64,000 nt of DNA, taken from assembly GCA_029237695.1 (NCBI GenBank), contig CM055278.1, positions 68,749,188 to 68,813,187 of the forward strand. The letters run 5' to 3'. Below are positions 21,886-31,839 of the stretch, in pieces. The position numbers and the translations under genes were made by a program. The number at the start of each line of letters is the position of its first letter. The first letter of the stretch is position 1. The notes under the pieces are model-generated. The model did not search any database. It worked only from the letters and a program-made list of their open reading frames with translations, and was not told the origin of the DNA. The stretch comes from Conchocele bisecta. Its lineage: Eukaryota; Mollusca; Bivalvia; Lucinida; Thyasiridae.

Positions 21886-24800
21886 GTTATATGGCATTAC
21901 TGTTATATTAACGGAAATCCAAATCAATCAACGAATAAATCATTCCAGAAGCAACAAAAAAGCTTATTATACATAACAGAATGGAACGCAACACGTTGAT
22001 ATTTTTTCCATATTGACGTCTCGTGAGTTGATATTGGTCAGTGCAGGAACTACGTTTCACCTCGTGAAATAGTTCCTTCTAAACCACCACTATTTTGTTT
22101 ATTTTATTCATATTTTGTATCATTTTTGAGGCGCATATAAATAATTATTGCGAGTGATTTACGTATATAATAAAAAGGTTATTTGATTTGTATGTGTACA
22201 TATGCCACTCGTGCAATATCGCACGCAGCGAAACTCGTACTTATATCCACATACAAATCAAATAACCTATAAGTACATTTCTCTCCAACGGTGGTCAATT
22301 ACCATGAAGAACGCCGTGCGAGAAGAACAAAATCCTGATGTCGTCTGCCAGAGCCGTGATGACGAAGGCGACGGCGTTTGTGGCACCCCCTATCATGACG
22401 ACAGTGCGGCAGCCGACCCGCTTCACTGCCACGTTCATCACAAACAGCGCTGGGGAGAGATATTTCAGACGGCAAGCGATCCATGGTACTCGACGAACAT
22501 AACCATCCGAAATCGTATAACGGTGTTTATCACATGACATCCTTGTTATGGCGTGTTTTAACCCATTTCATAAATGTGTTATGACACAGGTGTAATAACA
22601 CCTGGAGCGCATTTGATTGACGGGCCGCCTCACTCTAATATAAGGTTTGATCATGTCCAGCCGTGTGCAAACGTTTGCTGTGGCCACAGGCCGCGAGTTA
22701 AAACAGTTCCCGAGGGCCACAGCAAACGTTTGCACACGACTGGACATGATCAAACGTTATTGTTACATTTCCAACAAAAAAATGATGTAATTTGAGCATT
22801 ATATTCAGTATTTTCAGTACTTTTATAAAATCGTCCCATTAACGTAGATAATTTTCGGTATGCATATTCCGGGGCCGCGTCATGAACGTCATAAACGTCA
22901 TGAAGTAGTGACGTCATGAAGGCACTTCCCCGGAATGAGCATTGCCTAAAGCCATGTGCAAACAGCACGCGCTATTTGTTTGCACATATGTGCAAACAAC
23001 GGAAACCATGTAACAATTACGTATTTGTATTATGCGCCAACGTATGTCATCATTGTTTAGACGTCATTAGAAGCGTCAGTGACTTATTAAAATTACTGCA
23101 ATTTTCAGAATGAGCTCCCGTTTTGGTAGTATGAAGTGTTTACAAAGAACAGGAATCTGTTATATGGCATATTTATAATAATTGTATTGCTAGGATTAAA
23201 ATATTTTTCTCTGTGGAGATTTTCAAATATATGCGAAAAGTAAATGGCGTCTGCTCATTGAAACGTATTCATTTCATCTCCAAGGTTTCTACTCTTTGGA
23301 AGCTGAAGTCATGTGATAAACAGAATGTCAAACTAGTTTCCCGTTGATATGAGATTTATGAAACTCGTCCGCAATTTTATGAATTGTGCCCGACTCGTTT
23401 CGTAAATCTCATATCAAATGGAAACTCGTTTGAGATCCTCTATTGCTTTTTTTATGTGGAGCGTTAAAATACATAACACGATAGTTCCATTCCATTATTT
23501 TACGGAATTAGTGTATACCAGAATGAAAGTTTCGTGTCAAATGTTTGTTAACAACAAATGCTTATGTTACAGCGGTTTAAAACAATAGAGTGTAAATTTT
23601 TCTAAATATAATATGGCCGCCAAATCCAAGCTAGCGTCGCTAAAAACAACCATCTATTATTATTCATATTTTGCAACTGGCTTCAAATCGCCTGTACGTC
23701 GCCATCTTGGATAGCAGTGACGTCACGCCGTTGGGCCGTGTACAAGCTCATTACTTTATCGCGAAAATTTGAGCTGGTCAAACGGCCCCTGGTCAAAACG
23801 GTGCAAGTAAAAACGGCAGCTATTTGACCAAAACTTCTCCCCAGTCTCTTGGAATCTGGTGTAGTTAAAAGTAATACGTTAAACAAATAAATCAAGAGTT
23901 GTTATGCCATATACATGTACATTCATTGCTTGCAGAAACCGGTCAATTTCTGTACTAATCTACCTCACAGGCATGTTATTGTATCATTTACATCAGTTTC
24001 AAACATATGCTTTGGGATTATTTTGTAAGTCTGAACATGTTTGTCATGTGAGGCTGTTTTAATTCCAGCCGCTGACTTTTGAGCCACAGGAGATTGAATT
24101 TATCGTGTTTAGCAATAATTAAACCTATAGTTGCATTCGTGAATATCCTGAGCAGAATGGGTGCAGGTTCTGTGAAAATAGGTCCTACAACATCCATACG
24201 AAAATGAAAGTAGCAGAGAATAGCAAAATGTCTGGTCATTGGTGAGTTTATATAGGAAAAATCAATGGTGGTGGACCTGGACCTAATGTGTAGTCTGTTT
24301 AGGATCTAAACTGTATGATTTGAACACCTATTACTGCATTTAGTGTCCTATTTCATTTTATCGATTCACGAATAAATAGAATACCAGGTTAGTATCTTTT
24401 GATATCAAGCTTATCAGACTAGGCTCGGAAACGGTAGGAATTCCTCGGCTCGCCGATAAATTCCTACGCGTTTTCTAGCCTTGCCTGATGATAGCTATAT
24501 ATATATCTCTTATATTAAGTACCTGTTATGCTGTAGACAGCGAATTGGATGGTCGTCACGAGTGACGTCACGGATGAGCTGGAATCATACTTCTTTTGGA
24601 TGGCGACGAATAAAATGCCGGAACATTTTGTAATGCCGATGTTGAGCGTCATCTGAATCACTGCGCCTGTGGTGTGGAGAGCGTGTTGATGGAAAACATG
24701 GATACTAGAATTCATTGAAATAGAGTAGGTTGGAACATTATAACAGGGTCGTCCGAACAGGTCCGGCAGATCCGGCGACTGCCGGATCAATAATGTTGAC

Positions 24801-25735
24801 CAAAATATTATTTGTTATTGAAATATTGAGAATTCATATACATGCATATATATATATATATAATTATATGCATATATATGAATTCTCAATATTTCAATAA
24901 TCATAAGCATGCATCATAATATAATAATAATAATCATAATAATAATAATAATAATAATAATTACATCCCTGGCCCGTTTAAAAAATATATATATAATACT
25001 ATTATATTAGTATATAAACATGAACTATGCATTTCTCATACTGTTGGCTTCAACAAGAATTTTCGGTTTTGTTTTTCGTGTCGGCTAGAACTCTTTTGAT
25101 AATATTTTATCAGCCGATGCATAAATATTTTTTTGCCATTTTTCTCATTTCTCACTAAATTTGTATGTTGTCACCACTCAGTTGAATCGTCTCGAAGAGA
25201 CGGTTCAACTGAGTGGTAATAACCTACACTGTGTGTGTGTGGCGGGTGGGTCCCCAACCTTCGCCGGACGAATATTATGATGCTTCCGACGCTCCTGTAT
25301 AATACAAATACAAATTCCGCACTAACTCGGTAATTGTTGTCATTTACGGAGACTGTTGTGTTTTTGAGAAGTCAATATTGGTAACAAACAAGGTTGCAGA
25401 TGTAATTTTAGAGCCGTGTTCACATCTCTCTAAATAACTAGATTTTTACGAAGTTGTATAGCCACGTCGGACACATGGTTACCGAGTATCAGTATACCGT
25501 TGCACAGTAACATCATAATTGCATAACAACATTCATAGTTACCTAGCAACACCATCCACGCCCATCCTGTATCTGTCGTTACTGGCGTGTTTATTTCCGG
25601 CTCTTGTGACGTATGTACAGCGGGTTTCTCTCTCCGTTCATTCCCTTGCGCCTCGGTTTGATCACCAATGGAATTAGACATAGATGCTGTTGCCATGGTA
25701 ACACTATTATTATCTTTGGATACGTTTGTATCCAT
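15034..25735 (-). CDS. SLC16-like monocarboxylate transporter, gene B (complete, 5 exons)
   Basis: The exons are 25735-25543, 24666-24523, 22449-22303, 17288-16044 and 15257-15034. They join to 1953 nt, 650 residues, with every junction phase 1 and GT-AG. The product is a predicted 12-helix plasma-membrane transporter of the SLC16 family, which moves monocarboxylates, usually with a proton. Evidence: the DTGWAW signature (residues 55-60), VGNYFVKR before TM5, and a long loop between TM6 and TM7 (about 238-425) that is Ser/Asp-rich with Arg-rich patches. Lys78 aligns with MCT1 K38; Asp478 and Arg482 (VDLCAR) align with D302 and R306. The intact charged triad suggests proton-coupled transport; substrate is not predictable. 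Length exceeds the usual 430-520 because of the N-tail and loop. Intron 3 holds an antisense LINE and other introns hold MITEs. Confidence 0.88.
15525..16020. mobile_element. Family K TIR element in gene B intron 4
   Basis: Left end ACTGTCTGTTTCACGAAA, right end the complement TTTCGTGAAACAGACA. The next inner blocks (TATATAAACAATGCAAAAAC) are also inverted. The right end is only 22 bp from the exon 4 splice donor (16043-16042). Related copies: 18374-18482, 57179-57751 and, diverged, 55028-55340. Confidence 0.8.
16044..17288 (-). CDS. Gene B exon 4 (TM4-TM11, large loop)
   Basis: Acceptor GTTGTTCAG|GT, donor CTCGTCG|GTAATG. 414 codons: GIGSACIEPCAYV, the GNYFVKR signature, TM5-6, an approximately 185-residue cytoplasmic loop, then TM7-11 with VDLCARIL in TM8. 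The single exon covers what gene C splits in two. Confidence 0.9.
17309..17334. repeat. Family H end fragment next to splice acceptor
   Basis: GAATACCAGGCTAGTGTATT then TTGATAT, the terminal motif of family H. Lies about 20 bp upstream of the exon 4 acceptor, within the polypyrimidine/branch-point zone. Confidence 0.55.
17355..17840. repeat. Intronic approx. 490-bp duplicated unit, copy 1
   Basis: Shares with 17850-18340, in the same order: TTTTTGGAAACAAACATGA, ACAGCACCCGGTGGC, CACCTTCCCACGTGAATGG, TTATTCTGGATCAACTGTG and GGGTACACACGCC. Confidence 0.75.
17850..18340. repeat. Intronic approx. 490-bp duplicated unit, copy 2
   Basis: Tandem partner of the previous unit, diverged by substitutions and small indels. 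Both carry the GTGGCGCC-type self-complementary patch. Confidence 0.75.
18374..18482. mobile_element. Family K element, right-end fragment
   Basis: AATTCTTAAATTTTCC through GAATTGTTTATATGGCC to TTTCGTGAAACAGACAG. Matches the right part of 57179-57751. Confidence 0.7.
19015..19683 (+). pseudogene. LINE endonuclease fragment
   Basis: Encodes the second half of an exonuclease-endonuclease-phosphatase domain: GNMYRHP, LLCDFNRDL (family: GDFN) and GLSDHVPIF (the SDH catalytic motif). Upstream, in frame before the first Met, GGGILVYVKDG continues the domain. The first third, with the catalytic Asn and Glu, is missing or out of frame. The frame ends in a shift at about 19683. Confidence 0.8.
19765..20856 (+). 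pseudogene. LINE reverse transcriptase (main part)
   Basis: RT motifs in order: NYRPISILPVLSKLLEKHV, TTQSGFRPNHSCETAL, motif A VDFKKAFDLVDH (near 20494), motif B SGVPQGSILGP and motif C YADD at 20758-20769. The catalytic aspartates are intact here. A frameshift near 20820 moves the thumb region into another frame. Confidence 0.88.
20819..21163 (+). pseudogene. LINE reverse transcriptase continuation (frameshifted)
   Basis: Continues RT in a second frame: LCNKNGMLINAAKTKVMLV, then KILGVHIDNNLTWSMHIDKI, ending FYKTYIQPHID followed by a stop where relatives continue into the WG motif. Confidence 0.8.
21245..21484 (+). pseudogene. LINE C-terminal domain fragment
   Basis: LKILSIYERVFLRKAKFMF and PSYINEMFHVRP resemble the post-RT conserved region of CR1/Jockey-group LINEs. 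Separated from the RT by a stop and a shift. Confidence 0.7.
22175..22270. repeat. Short fold-back in gene B intron 3
   Basis: AAAGGTTATTTGATTTGTATG pairs with CATACAAATCAAATAACC. Its end is about 30 bp from the exon 3 donor. Confidence 0.65.
22303..22449 (-). CDS. Gene B exon 3 (TM3-TM4)
   Basis: Acceptor ATCTCTCCCCAG|CG, donor TTCATG|GTAATT. Encodes LFVMNVAVKRVGCRTVV, MIGGATNAVAFVITAL and FFSHGVLH. The RVGCR...MIGG pattern is the SLC16 TM2-TM3 loop. 147 nt, phase 1 at both ends. Confidence 0.88.
22641..23008. mobile_element. Family I repeat, copy 3
   Basis: A hairpin at 22643-22755 (GTTTGATCATGTCCAGCCG ... its complement), then CATATTCCGGGGCCGC, CCCCGGAATGAGCATTGCC and ACCATGTAACAATTA. 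Lies in gene B intron 2. Confidence 0.75.
23009..24373. other. Gene B intron 2, mostly unassigned
   Basis: Contains a fold-back at about 23333-23430 (CAAACTAGTTTCCCGTTGAT, ATGAGATTTATGAAACTCG versus CGTTTCGTAAATCTCATAT). Nothing else matched and no coding evidence. Confidence 0.5.
24374..24490. mobile_element. Family H hairpin end, in gene B intron 2
   Basis: AGAATACCAGGTTAGTATC, TTTTGATATCAAGC, then the GGAAACGGTAGGAATTCC / AAATTCCTACGCGTTTTC imperfect hairpin. Ends about 30 bp from the exon 2 donor (24522-24521). Confidence 0.7.
24523..24666 (-). CDS. Gene B exon 2 (TM1-TM2)
   Basis: Acceptor TCCACACCACAG|GC, donor ATAACAG|GTACTT. Encodes AVIQMTLNIGITKCSGILF and QKKYDSSSSVTSLVTTIQF. The Lys in GITKCS sits 23 residues after the signature Asp, the same spacing as MCT1 K38. 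Confidence 0.87.
24815..24961. repeat. AT palindrome plus (AAT)n
   Basis: TATTGAGAATTCATATAC pairs with ATATATGAATTCTCAATA through a TATATA core (24815-24900). An AATAAT microsatellite follows at 24921-24961. In gene B intron 1. Confidence 0.75.
25180..25230. repeat. Hairpin ACCACTCAGTTGAA
   Basis: CACCACTCAGTTGAATCGTC, then GAAGA, then GACGGTTCAACTGAGTGGT: about 20-bp arms. The ATCGTCTC core recurs at the tip of the 39570 fold-back. Confidence 0.7.
25543..25735 (-). CDS. Gene B exon 1 (N-terminus and signature)
   Basis: ATG at 25735, donor TTGCTAG|GTAACT. Hydrophilic tail of about 54 residues, then DTGWAWMVLLG. The codon split at G joins exon 2 to give LLGAVIQM. The donor position is identical to gene A exon 1. 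Confidence 0.87.
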
Positions 25736-25862
25736 TTAGCTGTATTTGTGTCACAAATTAATGTTATTCCATCATAAAAATCGGATCAAACGATGTATTT
25801 GCACATGTGTGGTGTAATTTTACGTCGTGTGGAGTGTTTCGATGATAACAGATCAAAATTAT

Positions 25863-26079
25863 ATTAACCCTTACAATGCTGAATGAAATATTGTCGTCTG
25901 CTGTTTATTGTCTATTTTCTGTTTTTCTCATCAAAATAATGGTTTGACAACACTTTAGAATCATTTCCATTGTAAATGATTCTAAAGTGCTGTCAAACCA
26001 TAGTTTTATTGAGAGAAAAAAGGCAAACTATGAAACAACCGCAGACGACAATGTTCGTTTACCACGTTCTAAGGGCTAA
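25863..26079. mobile_element. Family E fold-back, copy 1
   Basis: Outer AATATTGTCGTCTGCTG pairs with CGCAGACGACAATGTTC. Inner TTAGAATCATTTCCAT / ATGATTCTAA pairs, with GGTTTGACA...TGTCAAACC. Lies about 130 bp upstream of the gene B start codon, so it overlaps the likely 5'UTR/promoter zone. Partner copy at 56451-56620. Confidence 0.75.
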
Positions 26080-27014
26080 ATATGCTTACAGATATGATAC
26101 GGGGTCGTGTGATCAGATTTGAAATGAACAAGCTACGCGGTAACGACGGAATGTGGCTTCATATCTCTGGTTTCGCTTGCTTAGCTGTCGTCGGCGTGTG
26201 CTGCGTCAGACGTCTTGTATCGTATTTTTCCATGGTAGCTCGTTATCTCATGGTACCTGACATCTGTTCAAACACTGATTTCCGGCCAGTATCATGACTA
26301 TAAATGAAGGGGTTAAGGACCCGTCCGGGCCCTGATCATCATTTGATTCAAACATACTTCCTATGTAAATATAATGTATAGGAGTGCGTTGTCCGGCGTG
26401 TATGTGTATTGTTAGCTACATTGTATTGTATGTTCTACTTTGCATGTTCCGTTCTTTTTCAAACGCCACAAGAGGTGAAACTGGCTGATGGCTAGAAAAT
26501 ACTAAGTTGGCCGAGCCGACCACTGCATGAACCATAAAGTATGCAGTAAAGATCGGGATCTACACGTTTTGCCAATACCACCATACATAATACAGGCCTG
26601 TGGTGTGGAAATGGTTAATGGAAAAGGGAGAATACGTATAATAGCCTTACGCCATTCTTCCACAGCACGGACCCCTTCAATTGTTCATTATCACATAGTC
26701 GATGCATTTGCTAGTTGAGTTTCTGTATATACACGTATGTAAGGTATGATCATGAGTATGTGATAAAACAGTAAGATCATGTTCGTCCGTGTGTACGAGA
26801 ATATAATACGTGAAGTATTTGTATATGTTAATGTACATAAGCCGTCATGCATCTACTCCCACGTGTAGCCTCTCTGATATCGTTAGGTTAATCTGGACCT
26901 AGCTTATCAGCAATAAAGGAGCATTATAGGTCAGTGGTTGTTAAAGGGGCATATCAGGATATTCTTTTTTAAATATTATAAAAGAAATAACACGTGTTTT
27001 CATCATTGTCCTGT
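26080..27014. other. Region upstream of gene B, no gene recognised
   Basis: Possible promoter or 5'UTR territory, but no defined element seen. Short frames do not resemble known proteins. Confidence 0.35.
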
Positions 27015-27238
27015 GTAAAGTAAGTAAGTAAGTAAGTAAGTAACGTCTTTATTTATAGAAGAAGCTCAGTTGGCCTAGCCAATCATGCCTGATATCATAT
27101 ATCTGTCTACAAGTACACGTATATTTAACAAATAATAATGATACACGTACATGAAAACATGAGTCACAATGTAACAATCGCATAAGTATAATTTTCTTAT
27201 ATATATAATGAAACCGTAAATGAGTATTACATTAAGAG

Positions 27239-27634
27239 CTATTCATGTTGAGTACTTGTATGAACATGTACTATGTATTTGCTCTTAAAATCGTCCACGG
27301 ACTTGGCAGTTTTAACATACACTGGTAGATCATTCCATATGTTGGCTCCAGAATAGACGAAGGTTGATCTGTATAGTTCAATATTAGGTTTTGGTAGATA
27401 TATATTGATTTTATCTGCTGACATTAAGTGTAACCCATGAATTGCTGTTGTTTGCTTAAATGCATTGTTTAGATAATTTGGGCATAAGTTATTCATGCAC
27501 TTAAACATTTGAATTACATTTTGATATGTTATTCGATCTTCTATTTTCATCCAATTAAGTTCCTTAAAAAGTGTGTCGGACGGGTAGTCTACAGGTTTAT
27601 CCAAAATAATTATTGCTGCTTTCTTCTGTACTTT
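27239..27634 (-). pseudogene. LINE 2 C-terminal domain
   Basis: After the nested insertion the frame resumes with KLLKVQKKAAIIILDKPVD, then LFKELNWMKIEDRITYQNV, MFKCMNNLCPNYLNN and GANIWNDLPVYVKTAKSV. This is the usual post-RT region of this LINE group. Confidence 0.82.
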
Positions 27635-28281
27635 AAGAAGTTTAGAGAGTTTAGTTTAAACATAGTTTATTGCATATAAATACAATAGGCTCGGGCTACA
27701 AGTTCTCTCAACATTAGTTACAGCCCTCACCTAAGTGTTACAAAGTACAATAATTCAACAGCAATGGCGATACATGAATACATGCATACAGGCATATAAA
27801 CACGGATACAAACCAATTATCAAGCGATAAATATATGTTTACATAATGTATGGAATGAAAACGGACAGAAAGGTAGAGAAGAGGTGGATAGTGAGATATG
27901 AGATTTGGAGAAAGAATAAAAGTTGTTTTTGTCGCCAAGTACATATACTACATGAGCAAATCCATCAATGTGTTAGTGCTAGTTGCAATAAATTTTCAGT
28001 GATCATTAATAACCGGTGGTTGTGGATGATATTGGCAAATCGAATGGAATACATCCGATATGGATTACGTTACATACATCTATCAACGATGTTACTCAAA
28101 TCGTTTTGTAGTTTTAATATAATTTTGTACAGAATTGAAGATAATAATATTGTTTTCATTGTTTTGTTCAGGTATGCCGTTCAAAAGCATGTGCGCGTTC
28201 AGGTTATGAAATCGTTGCTGTGACTGGCGTAGAATGAGACGCTGTGCATGATATTTGTTGCATTCAAAGAAGTTTAGAGAG
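27635..28281. mobile_element. 616-bp insertion with target-site duplication inside LINE 2
   Basis: AAGAAGTTTAGAGAGT occurs at 27635-27650 and again at 28267-28282, bracketing 27651-28266. On the minus strand the duplicated block encodes the same LSKLL of the LINE, and the protein reads through if the insert plus one copy is removed. Read on the minus strand the insert ends AATAAACTATGTTTAAAC, resembling a polyadenylation-signal-bearing cDNA end. A 16-bp duplication fits target-primed retrotransposition. Its first 60 minus-strand codons are open, but I do not recognise the protein. Confidence 0.82.
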
Positions 28282-28389
28282 TGATTCGATGCTGCAACTT
28301 CCCCAAACAGATGCACAGTTGTCGATATGTGGTAATGTGTATGAATTAAAGAATAGTAGTCTGCTAGGTTTCGCTAGGTACTTTTTTAT

Positions 28390-28906
28390 TCAGCACAAAA
28401 TATATAATAATGAATTGCATTTTTTGACAATGTTTTCTACCTGGGTTTGCCATGATAAGGATTCGTCTATGTGAATTCCAAGTAGCTTTTCACAGGATGT
28501 TTGCTGATGCTGCATATTATTAAAGATTATAGCTGGAAGGTGTTCTCTATTATATTTAAGTTTGGGTTTAGTTGATAGGATCATTGACTTGGTTTTATCA
28601 ATATTTACTGACATAGCATTAACTCGACACCAGGAATCCAATTCAGCCAGGTCATAACTGAGGTGTGTTGCTACTGTATCTGTGGGTTTAGCAAATGTGG
28701 TCAGTGTACTGTCATCGGCAAACATGTCAGTACAACAGAAATGTGTACACAATGGTAGATCATTTATGTATATTAGGAATAATATTTGGCCTAGCACTGA
28801 TCCCTGTGGAACTCCGGATTGTATAGTAAGTGGACTTGAGAGCTTACCTGAACATATTACCTGTTGGGAGCGGTTATTTAAGTATGAACTAATCCATGTT
28901 AGCTAA
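28390..28906 (-). pseudogene. LINE 2 reverse transcriptase, motifs B-C
   Basis: SGVPQGSVLGQILFLIYIND, then the catalytic FADD at 28711-28722 and KLLGIHIDESLSWQTQVEN. An upstream stop after FGTN separates it from motif A. Downstream, across another stop, SYTLPHIDNCASVWGSC gives the WG region. Confidence 0.85.
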
Positions 28907-29211
28907 TTTGTACCAAACTGGTAGCGAGCTAGTTTCTTAGCAAGAATTGAATGATTTACAAGATCAAACGCCTTTGATAAATCTAGAAAAACAGTGCCCA
29001 CAATATTTGCTTGGTCAATGGCTGTGATCCAGTCATCTATTATATTTATTAAAGCTGTTTGACATAAATGATTTTTTCTAAAACTTGACTGTCTTTCGTA
29101 CAGTAAGTTATATGTTTCTAGGAATCTTTGAATGGAGATAGTAACATGCTTTTCTATAATTTTAGATAAAATGGGTAGAATTGATATAGGTCTATAAAAT
29201 GTTATTGTCAT
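28907..29211 (-). pseudogene. LINE 2 reverse transcriptase, motifs 0-A
   Basis: YRPISILPILSKIIEKHV, RQSSFRKNHLCQTAL, then motif A FLDLSKAFDLVNHSILAKKL. Preceded by a shift. The fragment ends at a stop where relatives continue to WISSYL. Confidence 0.85.
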
Positions 29212-29653
29212 GCTTGCTGTTTCTTTTGTGTATTGGGATAATTTTAGCTGTCTTCAGTTTATTTGGAAATATACCTGTATTTAAGCTCAGGTTGAATATT
29301 TTTGCTAACACAGGGGCGACTACTTCTGGCACCATTTTCAAATATTTAACTGATATGTCATCAAGTCCAGTTGATTTAGATGAATTTTGTTGATTAATTT
29401 GTTTTAGTACAAATGATACTGTTATTTGAGGTATACGAAACTCACTATTGTGTTATTAATTGTTCATGTATGTGGTTGTCAAACAGGTCATTGTACGGAT
29501 TGAACGCGGTAGGCTCTGTGTCATAGTTCTGAAATACTGATATAAAAAAATCATTAAATGCATTATCAGCATTGCTAGGGTCAGTAATTAAATTGCCATT
29601 GTCGTCTGCTATAAACTGGGTTTGATTTTTCTTCCCCTTCCCAGAAAGATCAT

Positions 29654-30037
29654 TCAGATTTGTCCAGAGCTGTTTAGGATTTGCTTTATTGTCATAGTGT
29701 AAAATGTCTGTTTGGCCAATTCTATTAATTCCTTTGTTTTATTACGACACAGTTCATAGTTTACTGTATCTTTTACTTTATGATAATGATCTCTTTTCCT
29801 GCATGCCTGCAGCATGTCAGATGTAAACCAGTCCGGCTGATGAATTCGTTTTACACGTTGTTTACGTTGGGGTGCATGTTTGTTCAGAACTGAGAGGTGT
29901 ACATCCATGAATAGTTTTAGTGAATCATTAGGGTCATTAAATATATCCACTAATTGCCAGGGTTGATTTTGCATATCGAGTAAAAAATATTCTTCATGAA
30001 AATGTTTAACTGACCTGTAAGTTATCACCTTGTGCAC
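29654..30037 (-). pseudogene. LINE 2 endonuclease-RT linker
   Basis: ITYRSVKHFHEEYFLLDM, HAPQRKQRVKRIHQPDWFT and NELCRNKTKELIELAKQ-type residues are standard for the inter-domain linker of these LINEs. Just 5', ISDHYPIIC (near 30090) supplies the endonuclease His motif in another frame. Confidence 0.78.
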
Positions 30038-30196
30038 TGGGCCTTTTAAAATATTGTTAGTAATTTTACGTGTACAAATTATGGGGTAATGATCACTTAT
30101 TATATATCCTGCCAGATTTGGTATGGATGTATGAATAACATTATTAGACTGATTTGTATATATATGATCGTTTAATGTTTCAGATTTTTCATTTAT

Positions 30197-30922
30197 TCAA
30201 GTAGATACTGAAATGAGTTGCTCCAAATTATTTGAATGTGTGATAACGAGCCAAATTCTTTTCGCACTGCTGTCAATTAAGAAATTAATGTTAAAATCAC
30301 CTAACATTATCACCTCTTTCCCCTCAATACATATCTTGTATAATAGTATTTCCATCTCATTGAACCAGTTATTGTTAACAGATGGTGGCCTATACACATA
30401 CACTATCGAGATTGTTTTTTGCTTGCTGAATTTTAACTGAAGTAATATAACTTCAAGTGTATCAGATTCCAGGTCATGCCTCCTGACCGCCGGTATATCC
30501 TGGCTGATATATACAACTAAGCCACCTCCTAAACTATGTCTAACTTTGCGGTGTATATTGCAATTGTCTATCAACAGTTCACTATCACTAGTTTCGTTAT
30601 TTAAGAACGTTTCACAAACACAAAATATATCCAGCTGTTTGTTTTGATTAAATATAAACTTCAACTTTAGTTTAGGACATAAGTAATGAATATTTAAATG
30701 TGCTATGTTTAATCCTTTTTTTGAAAACCAAGATTCAGAATATGAAGGAGATTCTTGTTGATGATTTATAAAATTTGCATTAGAAATACATGTATCATTG
30801 TGTGGAGGCAGGATCTGTGTACCTATGATATTTACGTTATCAAGACGATCATGCACATGCATACTGGTTGTTGAGTTAATGTATTCAATGTCGCTAGTCT
30901 CACTTACACGCACATGTCGCAT
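30197..30922 (-). pseudogene. LINE 2 endonuclease domain
   Basis: LNIAHLNIHYLCPKLKLKF, ICETFLN-type (VCETFLN) with the catalytic Glu, GGGLVVYIS, YVYRPPS and MLGDFNINF motifs of the APE-like endonuclease. The His motif SDHYP lies downstream in a shifted frame. No upstream ORF1 identified. Confidence 0.83.
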
Positions 30923-31307
30923 TAATAGAAGTGTTAGGCATTGTATAAGGAGTCCTGATTCAAATATTATTTCACCACCATTGCTGGCAGAATTGTACTG
31001 TATATGATCGCCATTTGTGCTGCAAACGAATAACTAATAAAGTGGTTTAATTGAATATATATGACGATACTAACACAGCTCAGGCTCAGCCAATCAAGCT
31101 GCTTACTTTCAAATACAATATTTCAGTATTTTGGAATAAACGTATCTACAAATATTGGCATGATTGGGGGTGTAGTTGTATTCAAGCACACAATGGCGAT
31201 TGGCGGTATAAGGGAGACGACTCAAGCGTCATTGTGCAACGGGAGATCATAATGAATTACGTCCCTTTGAATTGTGTATTTTTTATACAGACCGTATGTA
31301 TACTACG

Positions 31308-31543
31308 CATGTGGCTGTGACTGGAGAAACGGGAGTTGTGTGTTTTGCGACCAGTGTAGATCCAGATCAGCCTGTGCATCCGCACAGTCTGATCAGGATT
31401 TACACTGTTCGCCATTCCATCGATGAAACTCATGTCATGATTCGAACAAGCAATATAATTCGTTATCCGGCGCCACGAGTGTGCTACTTGATCAGGAGCT
31501 ACACTTGACACAAATGTCATAAGCTCCAGTTATCCAGTCACAA
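31308..31543. mobile_element. Family D repeat, uninterrupted copy
   Basis: TGGCTGTGACTGGAGAAAC at left, GTTATCCAGTCACA at right. Central CAGCCTGTGCATCCGCACAG hairpin. Useful reference for the interrupted copy at 11891-12427. Confidence 0.8.
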
Positions 31544-31669
31544 AAACAAAAACAAAAACACCCCCTTTTCATAAATGGACGAATCTGAAAATCATTTTGT
31601 GACCATTGGATTGGTCGGAACATTAGCATATCACAGTCCATTCCAGTTCCTTAGGGTTGAAAGGGTTAA
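31544..31669. mobile_element. Family F MITE, half copy
   Basis: The right half only, from ACACCCCCTTTTCATAAATG to GGGTTGAAAGGGTTAA. Abuts the family D copy. Confidence 0.7.
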
Positions 31670-31726
31670 CGTGGCTATTTCATGCTACCATTTTCCACCT
31701 GCATGTACATGTGAACACATCCACTA

Positions 31727-31836
31727 CAACATTACCAACATCACTATATATATATACAACATTACCAACATCACTATATATATATACGACATTACCAACA
31801 TCACTATATATATATATACAACATTACCAACATCAA
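31727..31836. repeat. Approx. 30-bp minisatellite
   Basis: Four units of ACATTACCAACATCA(C) followed by TATATATATA. Confidence 0.85.
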
Positions 31837-31839
31837 TAT

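Larger units (their letters stand above)
18890..21887 (+). mobile_element. CR1/L2-like non-LTR retrotransposon, inactive, antisense in gene B intron 3
   Basis: Order: remnant apurinic endonuclease (about 18890-19683), reverse transcriptase (19765-21163) and C-terminal domain (to 21484). The 3' region ends AATAAAGTCTA followed by (TTA)n at 21857-21887. It is 5' truncated, and shifted between frames near 19000, 19700, 20820 and 21165, so it is inactive. The AATAAA plus short-tandem tail is typical of CR1/L2-clade LINEs. Assignment within that group is uncertain without phylogeny. Both boundaries are approximate and I did not find a convincing target duplication. Confidence 0.8.
27015..31030 (-). 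mobile_element. Second CR1/L2-like LINE, degenerate, with nested insertion
   Basis: Read on the minus strand: endonuclease (30922 to about 30050), linker (to 29654), reverse transcriptase (29211 to 28390), WG-motif region, a 616-bp insertion, then a C-terminal domain (27604-27239). The 3' tail has AATAAA followed by (TTAC)n at 27019-27043. Frameshifts and stops break it into at least five segments, so it is inactive. The 3' microsatellite tail matches CR1/L2-type LINEs. The 5' boundary is uncertain. Confidence 0.82.

Noticed and set aside
26082..26297. 71-codon frame upstream of gene B
   Set aside because: No similarity recognised and no splice or promoter support.
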